From: an uncultured Bacteroidota bacterium
GTDB lineage: Bacteria; Bacteroidota; Bacteroidia; Flavobacteriales; Flavobacteriaceae
NCBI GenBank assembly: GCA_902626365.1
Contig: CACOFE010000003.1
Coordinates: 1 to 64,000, forward strand
Direction of reading: 5' to 3'
DNA length: 64,000 bases
The translations under genes were made by a program, and so were the position numbers. Below the pieces are notes generated by a model. That model searched no databases and was not told the DNA's origin. It was given only the letters and a program-made list of their open reading frames with translations. Positions 1-10,021 of this stretch are shown here, piece after piece. The stretch's first letter is position 1, and every line of letters starts with the position of its first letter.

Positions 1-1
1 A

Positions 2-265
2 GTTAAAGAAATAAGTGAAATAAGAAATGAGAAGGGGATCTATAACCTACAACTTTTATTTTATATGGTAGGTGTATATAAAGAAATAAAAGCAAAATTT
101 ATAAAAAGTGGAATTATATCCTTAAAAAATACTAATGATGGAGTATTAGAGGGCATTTTCGAGGGAAAAAATGGTTTAAGCGTAGAAAACATCATGAGTT
201 TTGAAAAAGAATTGATTACAATGATAAATGAGATCTTAGATAAGAATATTATGTTTGAAAAATAG
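2..265 (+). CDS. hypothetical protein, 5'-truncated by window edge
   Basis: Frame of the 65..265 ORF stays open upstream to base 2 (VKEISEIRNEKGIYNLQLLFYMVGVYKEIK...), so it is probably the C-terminus of a longer protein. Confidence 0.45.
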   Translation, partial: VKEISEIRNEKGIYNLQLLFYMVGVYKEIKAKFIKSGIISLKNTNDGVLEGIFEGKNGLSVENIMSFEKELITMINEILDKNIMFEK

Positions 266-395
266 TATTTTTACTTATATAAAAATGCTTGAATAAAATT
301 CAAAATTTGAGTATTAAAATATTATTTTATACATTTATATAATCAGTTAAATTAAGTATAAATAATAAAAAGAATGAATTATTTTATGTAAAGTT

Positions 396-1763
396 ATGAA
401 CATAAAAATAACAAAATCTACATACAAAACAAAAGAAAATAAAAGGGCTATAATTTATGATTGTAGTGCAAAAAATTACAGGAAAAAGATAAATACGGGG
501 ATATTTATCGAAGATGGGTATTTGAATAATCCAGAAATTACTCTTTCTATCGCCTTAAATATTACACTAGAAAAGCTTAAAGATAAAAAAGAGGATGCCT
601 TATCTAAATATTTAGAGAATAACTGGTCATATGCTGAGCTCGAGAATTACTTAAGAAAAGGAATTGACATTTATTCAATTGAAGAATATGTAAAAAATGA
701 CTTTGTAAAAAATAAAAACATAATAACAGGTAATGATTATTTTAATGTCATAAGGGTTTTTAAAAAGCATCTAAATAAAGTAAATATTAGCTTTAATGAT
801 CTGTTACACAATAACACAATATTAGAATTTAAATTAAAAGCACAAAGAAATGGTGTAAAAGTTTCATCGGTTAACTCTTATATAAAAAAAATTGGTGTAA
901 TTATGAATCAGGCATATCGAGATGGGTTTATAACAAGAAGGTTTGTAATACCCAAGTATGTACTTGAACCTAGGGAGAAAAAATTAGATAAAGTATTATT
1001 TGATAAGGATAAGTTTATAGATGCAATAAACAAATCAGACAATATATTTCAGGTTCAATCACTTTCAATTTTTTTAATGCTTATGGTTTGTGGTGGGATG
1101 AAGCCTTCGGATTTGATTAATTATGAAGTTCACAATAACTACGATAAAAATGATTTACTAGGATCAATGATTTATGATAATAATAGCTTCTTTTTAAAAT
1201 TTAAGAAATCAAATAAAGGGGTTATATTTAAATATGTGAAACTGAATTACATAAAAATTAAAATTATTGAGCTTGTCAAAACATTATTTTATATAACTCA
1301 TCAAAGAAAATATCCTTATATAATTTCTTCTTATTCTAACCAATTTAAAATATTCGATTTTAATATTGAAAAAGAAAATAACCTTTACAGAAATCTTTGG
1401 AACTTTTATCAGGTTAAAATAAAAGAGGTTTATGATTTAAAATTCAGCGACGCCAAAGGAATATATTATGAAAAATTAAATGAGATTGAAATGAACAAAA
1501 TAACAAGTGATATTTTATTTGCTAAGGCTAAAGAAGTTGAGCTTATTGGTTATGAAAAAACAAAAATATTAAAAGAAAACATTGAAAAATGTGAAAAGAA
1601 AATTTCAAGAATATTATCCGTTAATGAACTATTTCAAGTAATAATAAATAAACTGATTTTTTTAGGAATTGATTTAAATAATATCCGATTAGAAGATGTA
1701 AAAACTCCTATGGAATTTTCAAACTTTTTATTGAAAATTAGTAAGTATCGTAGAGGCTTATAA
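396..1763 (+). CDS. tyrosine recombinase/phage integrase SAM-like domain protein, apparently degenerate catalytic domain
   Basis: N-terminal arm-type region (MNIKITKSTYKTKENKRAIIYDCS..KINTGIFI), core-binding-like helix region (VKVSSVNSYIKKIGVIMNQAYRDGFI), GMKPSDL at the box I position; no HxLRH box visible. Confidence 0.6.
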   Translation: MNIKITKSTYKTKENKRAIIYDCSAKNYRKKINTGIFIEDGYLNNPEITLSIALNITLEKLKDKKEDALSKYLENNWSYAELENYLRKGIDIYSIEEYVKNDFVKNKNIITGNDYFNVIRVFKKHLNKVNISFNDLLHNNTILEFKLKAQRNGVKVSSVNSYIKKIGVIMNQAYRDGFITRRFVIPKYVLEPREKKLDKVLFDKDKFIDAINKSDNIFQVQSLSIFLMLMVCGGMKPSDLINYEVHNNYDKNDLLGSMIYDNNSFFLKFKKSNKGVIFKYVKLNYIKIKIIELVKTLFYITHQRKYPYIISSYSNQFKIFDFNIEKENNLYRNLWNFYQVKIKEVYDLKFSDAKGIYYEKLNEIEMNKITSDILFAKAKEVELIGYEKTKILKENIEKCEKKISRILSVNELFQVIINKLIFLGIDLNNIRLEDVKTPMEFSNFLLKISKYRRGL

Positions 1764-4317
1764 AACGAATGCTTTCTTCAAATGAGGTAGTAGAACTAAA
1801 ATTATCTCTGTTTATTCTGATTATTTTTTCTTTGTTTGGTAATAGATCAAAATAATTGTCTGAAAAATTATATTCTGAATTCGAATCTATAAATAAATTT
1901 TTTATCAAATTTTCAGAAATTAATTTGATTTCATAAGAATTACCTAATATATCAACATCATACTGAAATTTTGGTTTAGTTAGTTTAAGATTTTTTAAAG
2001 ATGTTAGATACTTTGTTTTTTCAGCGATAATTTCATCATCAAGTGTGACATAAGAGAAGATGAATTTATCTTCAAAATAGTCACTATCAATACTGATTGA
2101 TGATAAATTTATATTATGAATTAGCTTAGAATTGTTAGGCGTTGAATAAAACTCACCAGTCCAAGAATTATAAATTTTTCCAGAAAAATCAATTAATTGA
2201 AAATTATAATTATATTTTTCACTTCGTAATTTATCTGTTACAAAATATGCCTCTATCTCATTATTTTTTTTATGAAATGAAATAATAGACTCTTCAAATG
2301 ACTTTTTCGTTTGATAGTGTAATGCTTTCCATTTTCCATAGTAATCAATACTTGACCAAGATGCTACTGGCCAGCAATCATTTAATTGCCAATATAGACT
2401 GCCCATGCATACGTCCCTGTTTCTTCTTTGGGCCTCCATCCCTAATGAAATTCCCTCTGCTTGAAGTAATTGACTTACGTATAAAAAATGCTCAAATGAA
2501 TCAGGAACATTATAATCGCGGACCATGTATTCTTCAATTGTGCTATTTCCGATACTGGATCTTTGATGTGATTTCATAACATCCGAGTAAATGTCATAAT
2601 CTGATTGATTAGTATATTTTTTAATCGTCGAAAATTCAGGAAAAGATTGAAAACCAAATTCTGACATAAACCTTGGAATTTTCTCTTCATATGTACTAAA
2701 TGATTCTTTACCCCACCATACTCCCCAGTAATGCGCATCTCCACTTGTCAGGGATTCTGCTACACCTTGTGAGCTACTAGGCGAAGATGACCAATAATCT
2801 GTAGCGGGATTATATTCTTGAATCACTTTTGGTAATATTTTGTGAAAGATTTGATCATACGCCTTAAAAATAGTATCTGCAATTTCTTGTGATTGATTTT
2901 CAATAACATCTTTTTTCCAGCCCCAATTTTCCCATGCCGATAACACCTCATTATTACCACACCATAATGCAAGTGATGGGTGATTTCTTATTCTTTTTAC
3001 ATTATATATTGCTTCTTCTTCAACAGATTTTAAATAACTGTCGTTACCAGGATACATAGCACAGGCAAACATAAAGTCTTGCCAAACAAGTAAGCCATAT
3101 TTATCACATAATTCATAAAATAGATCTTTTTCATAAATACCTCCACCCCAAACCCTAATCATATTCATATTAGCATCGACTGCGGCTGAAATTATATTTT
3201 CATAATCAGAATCCTTTACTCTTGGTAAAAAAACGTCTTGTGGAATGTAATTAACCCCTTTCATAAATGTGGGAATCCCGTTTATCTTAAAGAAAAAATT
3301 ATTTCCGATAGAATCTTTTTGAGTAACCAGTTCAATTGTTCTTAATCCAATTGATTTTGAAGCTTCAGAAATATAATTTTCATGGGAAATTTCAAGCCTT
3401 GCATCGTAAAGCTTCTGACTTCCCATACCATTGGGCCACCATCTCTCGAATTCACCGATTGTAAAAGGAATTGAGAATTTATTATTTCCCTTTTTTAAAT
3501 GAACAATATCTTTAGTAATAATTTTATCATCAACATATATTTTTGCAGTTATATTCTGATTATCAAGCAAAGAAAGTACTTCAGCCTCAGCTTTTAAAAA
3601 AGCATTATCTTCTACTATTTTTTGTGTAAAATGAAGGTCTTTTATTTGAAAATTATTCCAAAAATTAATTTTTATTGGCCTCCAGATTCCTGAAGTTACA
3701 AGTCTAGGTCCCCAGTCCCAGCCAAAAGAGTAGGGTGCCTTTCTTGAAAAAACACCTACTTTTTTATTTTCTGGTACTTTACCAATTTCTGAAAGATCAT
3801 TTGCATTATCTGGCAACTCATATCCCAGCTTGTCATACTTCTCAATTCCTACATCAATGGGAGATTTAAATTTTATAAGTAAATTATTTTTCCCTTTTTT
3901 AATGTTTTTTTTAACATTCAATGTTTTTCCAACAAACATATTATCGAATGAATAAATTAGAGAATCATTTAAAAAAACATCAGCATATGTGTCTAAACCA
4001 AAAAAATCTAATTCTATAACCTCATAATCAAAATGAAAATCATTTACATCAAAACTTGTTCTATACTCCCAATCAAGTTTATCTATCCATTGTAGCTGGT
4101 GCTCGTTTAGTCTAAAAAATGGATCATCTATCTTTCCGTTTGCCAGTAAATCTAAATGAACAGTGCCTGGAACAGATGCAGGTAAGTACTCTTTATCATT
4201 TTCAGATTTAAATTCCCAATTTGAATTAAGCTCAACTATGTGTTCTTGCTTTGTAGTGGAGCATGATAATACAAAAAGAGTAAAAATTTGAAATATGATA
4301 AGTTTTATAATATTCAT
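1738..4317 (-). CDS. GH2 beta-mannosidase, lipoprotein
   Basis: Lipobox-like LFVLSCS; WEYRTSFDV, YSFGWDWGPRLVTSGIWRPI, IRVWGGGIYE, NHPSLALWCGNNE, MSEFGFQSFP motifs typical of GH2 beta-mannosidases. Confidence 0.9.
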   Translation of the reverse strand: MNIIKLIIFQIFTLFVLSCSTTKQEHIVELNSNWEFKSENDKEYLPASVPGTVHLDLLANGKIDDPFFRLNEHQLQWIDKLDWEYRTSFDVNDFHFDYEVIELDFFGLDTYADVFLNDSLIYSFDNMFVGKTLNVKKNIKKGKNNLLIKFKSPIDVGIEKYDKLGYELPDNANDLSEIGKVPENKKVGVFSRKAPYSFGWDWGPRLVTSGIWRPIKINFWNNFQIKDLHFTQKIVEDNAFLKAEAEVLSLLDNQNITAKIYVDDKIITKDIVHLKKGNNKFSIPFTIGEFERWWPNGMGSQKLYDARLEISHENYISEASKSIGLRTIELVTQKDSIGNNFFFKINGIPTFMKGVNYIPQDVFLPRVKDSDYENIISAAVDANMNMIRVWGGGIYEKDLFYELCDKYGLLVWQDFMFACAMYPGNDSYLKSVEEEAIYNVKRIRNHPSLALWCGNNEVLSAWENWGWKKDVIENQSQEIADTIFKAYDQIFHKILPKVIQEYNPATDYWSSSPSSSQGVAESLTSGDAHYWGVWWGKESFSTYEEKIPRFMSEFGFQSFPEFSTIKKYTNQSDYDIYSDVMKSHQRSSIGNSTIEEYMVRDYNVPDSFEHFLYVSQLLQAEGISLGMEAQRRNRDVCMGSLYWQLNDCWPVASWSSIDYYGKWKALHYQTKKSFEESIISFHKKNNEIEAYFVTDKLRSEKYNYNFQLIDFSGKIYNSWTGEFYSTPNNSKLIHNINLSSISIDSDYFEDKFIFSYVTLDDEIIAEKTKYLTSLKNLKLTKPKFQYDVDILGNSYEIKLISENLIKNLFIDSNSEYNFSDNYFDLLPNKEKIIRINRDNFSSTTSFEESIRFISLYDTY

Positions 4318-4397
4318 ATACTTAACAAATTATGAATTCTAAATTTTAAAGAAAAATGAATAATTTATAATTTTAAACTTCATATTAATTTCATTAA

Positions 4398-5303
4398 GTG
4401 AAAAAGACTTCAATTATAATTTTCCTAGCTCTTAATTTAACCACCTTTTCTCAGGAAAAAATAGCTGATACAACAAAAATTGATGGTTGGCAAAAATCTG
4501 GTAAAACAAGTTTTTTAATTAATCAGACGGCTTTTAGTAACTGGGTTTCTGGTGGTGAAAATAGTGTTGCTGGCACTCTTTCTGTTGATTATAATCTAAA
4601 TTACTATAGAAATGGATGGTCATGGGATACAAAAATGATAGGTTCATTTGGGGTAAATAAAAACAGTGATAGTAAGTTTTTTAAAAAAATTGATGACAGA
4701 ATAGAAATTAACTCTGTTATGGGTAAAAAGTTTATTGAAGAATTTAGCTTCTCTAGTTTTTTGAATTTTAAAACACAATTTGCAAAAGGATTTAAATATT
4801 CAACTAATGAAGAAGGAAATGAAATTAGAACCGAAAAAACAAGGATATTTTCCCCAGCTTATATCCAATTAGGGGTTGGTGTTTATTGGAAAGAAAGTAA
4901 CTCTCTTTGGGTAAATTTTGCACCAATTACTGGAAGATTAATTCTAGCAAGTAAAAAATTTACTAATGACTTGGATGAAGGTGAAGAATATTTTGGTATC
5001 CCACGAGGTCAGAATTCTAGGTTTGAACTAGGAGCCTCCATTAGCGCCTTTTATAAATTTGAATTAGTTGAAAATGTAACCATTGAGCAAAGAGTAAATC
5101 TATATTCAGATTATCTATACAAAGCAGATAATATTGATGTAGATTATACACTTTCGGCGTTTATGAAAATAAATGATTATTTATCTACAACACTTATCGT
5201 TCAGTGTTTGTATGATGATAATGCAATTAAAAAAATACAATTGAGAGAGGTATTTGGGCTAGCATTTGTCATTGATATAATGGAAATACCAAAAATTATC
5301 TAA
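4398..5303 (+). CDS. DUF3078 domain-containing protein (GTG start)
   Basis: WQKSGKTSFLINQTAFSNWVSGGENSVAGTLSVDYNLNY; signal peptide; beta-rich protein. Confidence 0.75.
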   Translation: MKKTSIIIFLALNLTTFSQEKIADTTKIDGWQKSGKTSFLINQTAFSNWVSGGENSVAGTLSVDYNLNYYRNGWSWDTKMIGSFGVNKNSDSKFFKKIDDRIEINSVMGKKFIEEFSFSSFLNFKTQFAKGFKYSTNEEGNEIRTEKTRIFSPAYIQLGVGVYWKESNSLWVNFAPITGRLILASKKFTNDLDEGEEYFGIPRGQNSRFELGASISAFYKFELVENVTIEQRVNLYSDYLYKADNIDVDYTLSAFMKINDYLSTTLIVQCLYDDNAIKKIQLREVFGLAFVIDIMEIPKII

Positions 5304-6056
5304 TTATCTATTTTTCATTTTTGCCAATAATCTCAATAATTCTAAATAAAGCCAAATTAAAGTTACCAGAAGACCAAAAGCTCCATACCATTCCATATAT
5401 TTTGGCGCTCCCTTTTCAGATCCTTCTTCAATAAAATCAAAATCTATAACCAGATTTAATGCAGCGATAATCACAATTCCAAATGATAATCCTATACTTA
5501 ACATAGAAGAATTATTTGGACTTAACAGAGATATGCCTGAGCCAAAGAAGCTCATTATGAAACTAATTAAATAAAGGAGGAAAATTCCACCAGTTGCTGC
5601 AAATAAGCCTAATTTAAAGTTTTCGGTAGGTTTTATAATTTTAGACCTGTAAGCAAAAAGCAGAGAAAATAAAACGAGCACAGTTATTGAAATAGCTTGA
5701 AGTACAATTCCATCATATTGTAAGTTATAAATATATGAGATGGATCCAAGTGCTAATCCCTCTAAAACAGCATAAATGGGTACCGTAAATGGAGACCACT
5801 CTTTTTTAAATATTGTAATCAAAGCAGTGACAAAACCTCCAATGAATCCGATATAAATCATGCTTTCCATTCCAGATGAAAAAGTATAATAAGCTGAAAT
5901 AATCAGCAATACTAATGCTATAGCTGTTTTGTCAACAGTACCCTGAATTGTCATTGTTTTATCTAAAAACAGAGAGTTATTATCTACTGGATTCTTGAAA
6001 GTATTAGAATTCAATGCAGGATTAGATGTTCTGTAAGAGAGATGTGTTTTGTTCAT
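5304..6056 (-). CDS. Bax inhibitor-1/YccA family membrane protein
   Basis: Multi-TM; SNPALNSNTFKN N-terminus, GLALGSISYIYN, NLVIDFDFIEEG typical of bacterial Bax1-I proteins. Confidence 0.85.
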   Translation of the reverse strand: MNKTHLSYRTSNPALNSNTFKNPVDNNSLFLDKTMTIQGTVDKTAIALVLLIISAYYTFSSGMESMIYIGFIGGFVTALITIFKKEWSPFTVPIYAVLEGLALGSISYIYNLQYDGIVLQAISITVLVLFSLLFAYRSKIIKPTENFKLGLFAATGGIFLLYLISFIMSFFGSGISLLSPNNSSMLSIGLSFGIVIIAALNLVIDFDFIEEGSEKGAPKYMEWYGAFGLLVTLIWLYLELLRLLAKMKNR

Positions 6057-6186
6057 TTTTTAGCTAATTTTTAGTCAAATTTAGTGAATTTCAGCATTTT
6101 TTCTTAAACCATTGTAAATCAAGCAATAACAGATATGGATTTAGCAAAAAAAGGCTATATTATTTGCCGATATCGCAAAGAAAAAG

Positions 6187-6214
6187 TTGTTTTTTAAATA
6201 ATTTCGTATATTTG
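6187..6214 (+). promoter_or_regulatory. Bacteroidota-type promoter (TTG-N17-TATATTTG)
   Basis: TTG at 6187-6189, 17-nt spacer, TATATTTG (TAnnTTTG) at 6207-6214, 28 nt before the ATG at 6243. Confidence 0.65.
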
Positions 6215-6242
6215 CATCATATTAACTAAAAATTGATTTAAA

Positions 6243-6806
6243 ATGAAAAAATTATTACTTTTTATTACGGTATTATTTTTCGGTATTTCTACTATTAATG
6301 CACAGGATGATGCTAGCTACGGTTATGAAGCTGGTGACTGGGTGCTTGGTGGTGGAGTAACATTCGGATCTATGGACATGGGTGGTGTTGAAACTAAAAT
6401 GAACACTATTGCCCCTCAGGTTGGATATTTCTTAAATGAAAATTCAGCTCTTGGTCTAAATTTAGGTCTTATGAGTACAGATGTTGATGGAGACAAAGTT
6501 TCCAACACTACTTTTGGTTTAGCTTACTATAACTATTTTATGGATTTAGGAGAAAAAACTAAAGTATGGTGGGCTGTAGGATTTGGTACATCGAGTGGTG
6601 ATAGTTTTGATGATGCTCAAACTAGATTAGGTTCTGGTATTGGTGTCAACTACTTTATGAGTGAAAACATCATCGTTAATTTCCAATTAGCAAATATACT
6701 TCAGTATGTTAAGCAAGGAGATGATTCTACAATGATGTTTGGCTGGGAAGGCACTATCAATAATATGAGTGCTACTCCAACTCTATCAGTTTTCTTTAAA
6801 CTATAA
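6243..6806 (+). CDS. outer membrane beta-barrel protein
   Basis: Signal peptide MKKLLLFITVLFFGISTINAQ, alternating beta strands, C-terminal aromatic residue (SVFFKL). Confidence 0.75.
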   Translation: MKKLLLFITVLFFGISTINAQDDASYGYEAGDWVLGGGVTFGSMDMGGVETKMNTIAPQVGYFLNENSALGLNLGLMSTDVDGDKVSNTTFGLAYYNYFMDLGEKTKVWWAVGFGTSSGDSFDDAQTRLGSGIGVNYFMSENIIVNFQLANILQYVKQGDDSTMMFGWEGTINNMSATPTLSVFFKL

Positions 6807-6830
6807 TAAAAAGAAAATTTGAAATAATTT

Positions 6831-6858
6831 AAAAAACCGCCCAATGGGCGGTTTTTTT
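6831..6858. terminator. bidirectional rho-independent terminator
   Basis: AAAAAACCGCCC-AAT-GGGCGGTTTTTT, perfect 12-bp arms and T-tract on both strands, between convergent genes. Confidence 0.92.
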
Positions 6859-7810
6859 ATTTCTTAATGATAAATTCAGATATTAAGCTGACCATACTAT
6901 TGTCAATTGGAAGATCTGGATTTCCATAAGTTTGTAAATTCAATAAGCGGTTATCACTGGCTTGCCTGAAAACGTGATTCATACCATCTATTATCTCCAA
7001 TCTAGAATTCTTTGCAGCTTTATGCAATATTAGCGCATCATTTACTTCAATTTGGATATCAGAACTGCCTTGAATTATCAAAATAGGTATATTTAATTTT
7101 GAGATTTCAACTGATGGATCATAGCTGGATGCATCGATAAGATACGACTGAACATCTGCTCTAAATAAACTATTAAGTAAGGGAGGAACTGAATCAACCA
7201 ATTTTTTATTTTTTAATTTTTCTATAATCGGCTCAGACATTGACTTAACAAAGGGTGGTTGAATTGACAACTGTCTTTCAATTAATGTTAAATAATCTTC
7301 GCCTGCACCAGCGATTGAAATATATCTGTCAGCTATTGATTGACTTGCAATCATGCCAATTAATGCGCCTTCACTATGTCCTATTACCACGACTTCTTTA
7401 AATTTTTTTGATTTCTTAAAGTGTTTAATTATACTAACCACATCATTTATATAGTCTGAAAATTTAATTTCATGTCCGCTTTTTAAGTCTCCTACACTTT
7501 TACCAACCCCTCTCTTATCATACCTATATGTGCTAATCCCATTTTCTTGAAGTCCTTCAGCTAACATCTTTAAATAATCGCTTTTCAAAGATGTATTATT
7601 GCCGTCTCTGTCTGTTGGACCGGATCCAGAAATGATTATGGCTAAAGTAGAATTTGTATTATTTAAATTGATTAATGTGCCGTGAATATTATGATTATCA
7701 AAACTATTAATTATATAATCACTAGCTGATATCGAACAAAAATTAAAAACAAAAAATAATGTAAATGCATAGTAATATTTCATGTTTTTAGTTTGTTTCA
7801 AATGTAGCAA
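6857..7810 (-). CDS. alpha/beta hydrolase (S33-like); start probably internal at 7783
   Basis: GTLINLNNTNSTLAIIISGSGPTDRDGN, YDKRGVGKS, VIGHSEGALIG nucleophile elbow; signal peptide begins MKYYYAFTLFF. Confidence 0.85.
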   Translation of the reverse strand: MLHLKQTKNMKYYYAFTLFFVFNFCSISASDYIINSFDNHNIHGTLINLNNTNSTLAIIISGSGPTDRDGNNTSLKSDYLKMLAEGLQENGISTYRYDKRGVGKSVGDLKSGHEIKFSDYINDVVSIIKHFKKSKKFKEVVVIGHSEGALIGMIASQSIADRYISIAGAGEDYLTLIERQLSIQPPFVKSMSEPIIEKLKNKKLVDSVPPLLNSLFRADVQSYLIDASSYDPSVEISKLNIPILIIQGSSDIQIEVNDALILHKAAKNSRLEIIDGMNHVFRQASDNRLLNLQTYGNPDLPIDNSMVSLISEFIIKK

Positions 7811-7825
7811 CAGTAAGGGTTCTTA

Positions 7826-8194
7826 TTAACCCATTGTAAAATACATTATCAATGCTATCATAAATAAAATTGACAAAGCGGGATAAGACTTTTTTATAGG
7901 GTCTTTCACTTTGACATGCATAAATACTGCCGCAATCATTAATCCAGCTAAAGCAACCAGATTATATAAAAGTAATTCCTCCACCCAAAAGCTAATAATT
8001 AGCATAAGTGCGATAGAAACCTTCATTGCCCCAACAAAATACATAAGCCACACTGGTAGGCCGTATGCGATAAACTCTTCTTTCATATTTGTGGCATTTC
8101 CACCTCTATACTCTGTAGCTTTATTAAATCTAAAAAGCCAAACGTTTATTAGTCCAATTGCAATTATAAGCTGTAAAACCATTATAAGTGTCAT
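7826..8194 (-). CDS. DoxX-like membrane protein
   Basis: Four-TM protein; NVWLFRFNKATEYRGGNATNMKEEF..GLPVWLMYFVG. Confidence 0.7.
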   Translation of the reverse strand: MTLIMVLQLIIAIGLINVWLFRFNKATEYRGGNATNMKEEFIAYGLPVWLMYFVGAMKVSIALMLIISFWVEELLLYNLVALAGLMIAAVFMHVKVKDPIKKSYPALSILFMIALIMYFTMG

Positions 8195-8232
8195 AATATT
8201 AAATATTTGGTTAGCTTCCTAAATATATAAAA

Positions 8233-8721
8233 TTATTTTAATTGGTTAGGGAATTTTATTTGAATAAGATTACCGTTGTTTAATGAAATATCATTCCATT
8301 TGATGCAATTAAAATCTATTTCGGCAATACCAGTTGTTGGCAAATTATCTAAATCAATATTTGTTAGCTCATTGATCAAATTTGTTAAACCCGGGTTATG
8401 TGCGATAATCGCAACTGAAGAAAAATTATCTGAATAATTCCTAATAAGATTTAATATTGAAAATGAAGAACTATGATACAAAGAATCGTCATATTTGATT
8501 TTATCAAATTTAATTCTATCTATAAAAAATTTAGAGGTTTCAAATGTTCTAACCGAACTACTAGAGTGTAGAAAACAAATCTTATTTATTTTGCTGCCCA
8601 AAAAGTTAGCCATTATGGGGCCATCTATTTTACCTCTTTTGTTTAATGGTCTATGAAAATCTCCGAGACTTAAGTCTTTCCATGAAGATTTTGAATGACG
8701 TATTATAATTAGTTTTTTCAA
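8233..8721 (-). CDS. sixA: SixA-like histidine phosphatase (TTG start)
   Basis: KLIIIRHSKSSWKD catalytic RH motif and IAHNPGLTNLI; codon at 8721-8719 is TTG. Confidence 0.8.
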   Translation of the reverse strand: MKKLIIIRHSKSSWKDLSLGDFHRPLNKRGKIDGPIMANFLGSKINKICFLHSSSSVRTFETSKFFIDRIKFDKIKYDDSLYHSSSFSILNLIRNYSDNFSSVAIIAHNPGLTNLINELTNIDLDNLPTTGIAEIDFNCIKWNDISLNNGNLIQIKFPNQLK

Positions 8722-8789
8722 ATTTAAATTTTAATAAAATTTTAAAGTTTTTAAGCTAATAAAAAACCTAATTTAGCATTTTTATTTTT

Positions 8790-9842
8790 ATGGATTCATT
8801 AACTCAAATTGTTTTAGGTGCATCAGTTGCAGAAGCAACCCTTGGAAAGAAAATAGGCAATAAAGCTATTGTACTTGGTGCAATAGCTGGAACTATTCCT
8901 GATTTAGATATAGTTACTAGATTTTTTGTTGATGATCTAACGGCATCTGTAATGCATAGAGGATTTTCTCATTCACTTATATTTCCATTCATTGCTGCAC
9001 CTATACTTGCATGGGTTTTAAAAAAAATTTATTCTAGCTATACAGATGTAAGTTTTAAAGATTGGTTCAAAATGTTCTTTTTAGCAATATTTACGCATCC
9101 ATTGCTCGATGCTCAAACAACGTGGGGGACTCAACTATTTTGGCCTTTTGAATGGCGTGTAGCAATTGAAAACATATTCATAATTGATCCAATATATACC
9201 CTTCCATTTTTAACATTCCTCATATTAACAGCATTTCAAGATAGACTTTCAAGAAAAAGAAAAATCTATAATTCATTAGGGCTAATTATAAGTTCTACAT
9301 ATCTACTTGCTACTTTAGTATTTAAAGGAATAGCTCATTATAAAATAGCAGAAGCACTAGAGAAAAATAATATTGAGTATAAAGATATTAATACAAGAGC
9401 CACATACTTTAATAGTATACTGTGGTCTTCTCAAATTGAATTAGAGGACTCTTATATGTTTACATACTACTCTTTGTTTGATAAATCAATGCCTGTTTTT
9501 ACCAAAAAGTTTCCTAAAAATCATGATATGCTAAAACCATTTATTGGTGAGAAAAAAATTCAGCAACTTATTATTTTGTCCAACGGCCACTACATCATGA
9601 CAAATGAAAATGATGAATTAATTTTTTGGAATTTAAAACTAGGGCAAAAAGGATTTGATAAAAATGCTTCTCCTTATATATGGTCTTATGTAATAGAAAA
9701 AAATAATAAAGAGCAAATTCAATTAGACGAAACAAATGAAAAAATGGATGCACTAAAAGTTAAAGAAATAAGATCATTCAGAAATAACAGAAAGTACTCA
9801 GAAGAATTTAGTAAGTTTTATGAGAGATTAAAAGGAATTTAA
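8790..9842 (+). CDS. metal-dependent hydrolase, YdjM/DUF457-like membrane protein
   Basis: MDSLTQIVLGASVAEATLGKKIGNKAIVLGAIAGTIPDLD, HRGFSHS, THPLLDAQTTWGTQLFWPF. Confidence 0.85.
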   Translation: MDSLTQIVLGASVAEATLGKKIGNKAIVLGAIAGTIPDLDIVTRFFVDDLTASVMHRGFSHSLIFPFIAAPILAWVLKKIYSSYTDVSFKDWFKMFFLAIFTHPLLDAQTTWGTQLFWPFEWRVAIENIFIIDPIYTLPFLTFLILTAFQDRLSRKRKIYNSLGLIISSTYLLATLVFKGIAHYKIAEALEKNNIEYKDINTRATYFNSILWSSQIELEDSYMFTYYSLFDKSMPVFTKKFPKNHDMLKPFIGEKKIQQLIILSNGHYIMTNENDELIFWNLKLGQKGFDKNASPYIWSYVIEKNNKEQIQLDETNEKMDALKVKEIRSFRNNRKYSEEFSKFYERLKGI

Positions 9843-9856
9843 TCTAATTTTGATTT

Positions 9857-10021
9857 ATGTATACACCATTAATTATAATTATAACATTATTTGTCTTAAA
9901 CTGGATAATCAGAATTTTAATTAGAAAAAATCCTCAGAATAAATCACTTGTGAAACTAAGTTTTTTAATCAGTTTCAGTATGATTGCATATACAATATAT
10001 TATTTCTTTTTTATCAGATAA
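9857..10021 (+). CDS. small hydrophobic protein, 54 aa
   Basis: ATG at 9857 to TAA at 10019-10021: MYTPLIIIITLFVLNWIIRILIRKNPQNKSLVKLSFLISFSMIAYTIYYFFFIR; below the ORF-track size cutoff. Confidence 0.4.
   Translation: MYTPLIIIITLFVLNWIIRILIRKNPQNKSLVKLSFLISFSMIAYTIYYFFFIR

Noticed and set aside
2298-2579. 93-aa plus-strand ORF
   Set aside because: Antisense to a clear GH2 beta-mannosidase; no domain or start context.
6076-6083. CAAATTTA (minus-strand TAAATTTG) upstream of the Bax inhibitor gene
   Set aside because: Well placed -7-like element but no -33 TTG at suitable spacing; not strong enough to call.
7799-7806. CAAATGTA (minus-strand TACATTTG) upstream of the alpha/beta hydrolase
   Set aside because: -7-like match without a -33 partner; left uncalled.
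7911-8222. 103-aa plus-strand ORF
   Set aside because: Entirely antisense to the DoxX-like gene.
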